Assembly: GCA_003506995.1 (NCBI GenBank)
Contig: DNXB01000114.1
Coordinates: forward strand, 2,190-8,965
Source of the DNA: Verrucomicrobiales bacterium
GTDB lineage: Bacteria; Verrucomicrobiota; Verrucomicrobiia; Verrucomicrobiales; Verrucomicrobiaceae
DNA length: 6,776 nt
Direction: 5' to 3'
Position numbers and translations under genes: made by a program. The notes below the pieces were generated by a model. The model had not been told where the DNA came from. It searched no databases and saw only the letters and a program-made list of their open reading frames with translations. The number at the start of each line of letters is the position of its first letter. The first letter of the stretch is position 1. Below are positions 5,635 through 6,776 of this stretch, in pieces.

Positions 5635-5790
5635 ATGAAACGCATGGGACATGCAGTAGAAGAGCTTCACCAGGAAGCTGCGTGAAGCCGCGGACATCAT
5701 CGTCGGAGGCAACGGCGTCAAGATTGCCAAGGCCTTGTGGCTCACGGCAAAAAACTCCATGATTCCGATTGCGGCATTGTCATCACCCCT
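5635..5790 (+). pseudogene. Possible decayed gene fragment in the gap before the RND gene
   Basis: The gap 5505-5798 contains no intact gene. From an ATG at 5635 a frame reads MKRMGHAVEELHQEAA and stops at 5683. From 5660, in another frame and just after a TAG, comes a coding-like run of about 43 codons with high GC in third positions: KSFTRKLREAADIIVGG, then NGVKIAKALWLTAKNSMIPI. One frameshift near 5660-5670 would fuse the two. The AAD-I-I-V-GG...A......IP layout loosely recalls Rossmann-like SLOG/LOG nucleotide-binding proteins, but this is weak. A minus-strand frame (5802-5422) is also open across here, with less coding-like bases. It may be a remnant or chance. Confidence 0.28.
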
Positions 5791-5798
5791 CCGTCCGT

Positions 5799-6776
5799 TC
5801 ATGCCACATCCGCTGGCACACTTTCGTCCTTCTCGTCCTTCCGCCGAAATCCCGTCCTCAGTTTCCGGCTCAGCTTCTCCATGTAGAGGTACACCACGGG
5901 GGTAATGTAAAGGGTGAGCAACTGCGAGAAAACCAGCCCGCCCACCACCGCCAGCCCTAGCGAACGGCGCGCGTCCGCTCCTGCGCCAATGCCGAGCGCA
6001 ATGGGCAGCGCACCCATCAGCGCGGCAAAGGTGGTCATCATGATGGGACGGAACCGCACCAGGCAGGCCTCGTGGATGGCATCCGCCGGGGTCTTGTTGG
6101 CATGACGTTGCGCCTCGAGGGCAAAGTCGATCATCATGATGGCATTCTTTTTCACGATGCCGATGAGCATCAGGATGCCCACGAAGCCGTACACGTTCAG
6201 CTCCTCACCAAACAACATGAGCGTCATCAAGGCCCCGATGCCAGCCGCAGGCAGGCCGGACAAGATGGTGAGAGGGTGAATGAAGCTCTCATACAAAATG
6301 CCCAGCACCAGATAGATCACGAGGATCGCCATCACCAGCAGCAGGGTGAGGTTGCCGAGGGAATCCTGAAACGCCTGGGCTTCTCCTTGGAAGCTGGTGT
6401 TGATGCCAGCCGGTGTCATGCCTTCCACCGCCGTCTCAATGCGGTTGACCACATCCCCCAGCGACTGCCCGCGCTCAATATTAAAGGAAACGGTGGCCGC
6501 CGGAAGCTGGCCCAGATGGTTCACGGTGAGCGGGCCGACGCCGCGTGTGATCGTGGCGATGGCATCCAGCGGTGTCAGGCCGTTGTCCGTGGAGCGCAGA
6601 TACACGCGGTCCAGTTCCCCTGGCGTCTGTTGAAATCGCGGACGCACCTCCAGCATCACCGAGTATTCATCGGCGGAAGTGTAGATGCTGCTGATCTGGC
6701 GCGAGCCAAAGGCATCATACAGCGCGTTGTCGATCTGGCCGGAGGAGATGCCGAGCGAGGCCGCGCGATCGCGGTC
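5799..6776 (-). CDS. RND multidrug efflux transporter permease (HAE1/MdtB-MdtC-like), C-terminal part, truncated by window edge
   Basis: The last 326 residues of an inner-membrane RND pump (full length usually about 1,030-1,050). It is a proton-driven trimer that exports drugs through a periplasmic adaptor and an outer-membrane channel. The visible part begins in the periplasmic porter/docking domain (DRDRAASLGISSGQIDNALY; LDAIATITRGVGPLTVNHLGQLPAATVSFNI). It then enters the C-terminal membrane half, TM8 onward: NLTLLLVMAILVIYLVLGIL, YESFIHPLTILSGLPAAGIG, then GIVKKNAIMMIDFALEAQR, the signature most like MdtB/MdtC. RFRPIMMTTFAALMGALPIA and the last helix GLVFSQLLTLYITPVVYLYM follow, and the protein ends with a charged tail. 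The frame is open to base 6776; the internal ATG at 6659 is not the start. Adaptor and outer-membrane genes, if linked, lie off the right edge. No partner follows its stop in this window. Confidence 0.95.
   Translation of the reverse strand, partial: DRDRAASLGISSGQIDNALYDAFGSRQISSIYTSADEYSVMLEVRPRFQQTPGELDRVYLRSTDNGLTPLDAIATITRGVGPLTVNHLGQLPAATVSFNIERGQSLGDVVNRIETAVEGMTPAGINTSFQGEAQAFQDSLGNLTLLLVMAILVIYLVLGILYESFIHPLTILSGLPAAGIGALMTLMLFGEELNVYGFVGILMLIGIVKKNAIMMIDFALEAQRHANKTPADAIHEACLVRFRPIMMTTFAALMGALPIALGIGAGADARRSLGLAVVGGLVFSQLLTLYITPVVYLYMEKLSRKLRTGFRRKDEKDESVPADVA

Noticed and set aside
5422..5802. 126-codon minus-strand frame across the gap and the DUF4404 gene
   Set aside because: Half of it is antisense to the DUF4404 gene, and codon usage in the gap favours the + frame. 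I cannot fully exclude it.

Overview
The window looks like chromosomal DNA from a GC-rich Gram-negative bacterium. Three signs support this: two lipoboxed envelope lipoproteins, a lipobox-bearing L,D-transpeptidase, and an RND drug-efflux pump. The gene families, the near-absence of clear Shine-Dalgarno sequences and the ATGACGA heptamer repeats remind me of Verrucomicrobiota (Prosthecobacter/Verrucomicrobium-like). That placement is a tentative inference, because no marker gene is present. I see no phage, plasmid, insertion sequence, CRISPR, tRNA or rRNA.

Layout: 1-602 (-) is the N-terminal third of the chaperone HtpG, cut by the window edge. A divergent intergenic gap (603-793) is mostly filled by a ~104-bp imperfect inverted repeat built from GTCAAG units. 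On the + strand follow a YidB/DUF937 protein (794-1234), an FtsX/MacB-type ABC permease (1279-2469) and its ATPase (2483-3235). The ATPase start codon lies inside a 7-bp repeat. Between this run and the convergent next gene lies a second, three-armed inverted repeat (3280-3370). On the - strand are a secreted L,D-transpeptidase lipoprotein (3417-4046), a gene-poor gap with a doubtful ORF (4078-4345), and two tandem, translationally coupled paralogous lipoproteins (4342-4704 and 4701-5081) with a beta/gamma-crystallin-like fold. On the + strand again is an 82-aa DUF4404-type protein (5256-5504). Next is a ~290-bp stretch without an intact gene that may hold a decayed gene (about 5635-5790). The last feature is the C-terminal third of an RND (HAE1/MdtB-like) pump (5799-6776, -), cut by the right edge.

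How the parts fit: most genes concern the cell envelope (ABC export or lipid/peptide handling, peptidoglycan cross-linking, surface or periplasmic lipoproteins, drug efflux), but they do not form one obvious pathway. The most unusual content is the duplicated crystallin-like lipoprotein pair with calcium-clamp-like motifs, and the two elaborate palindromic intergenic elements, which resemble each other in design.
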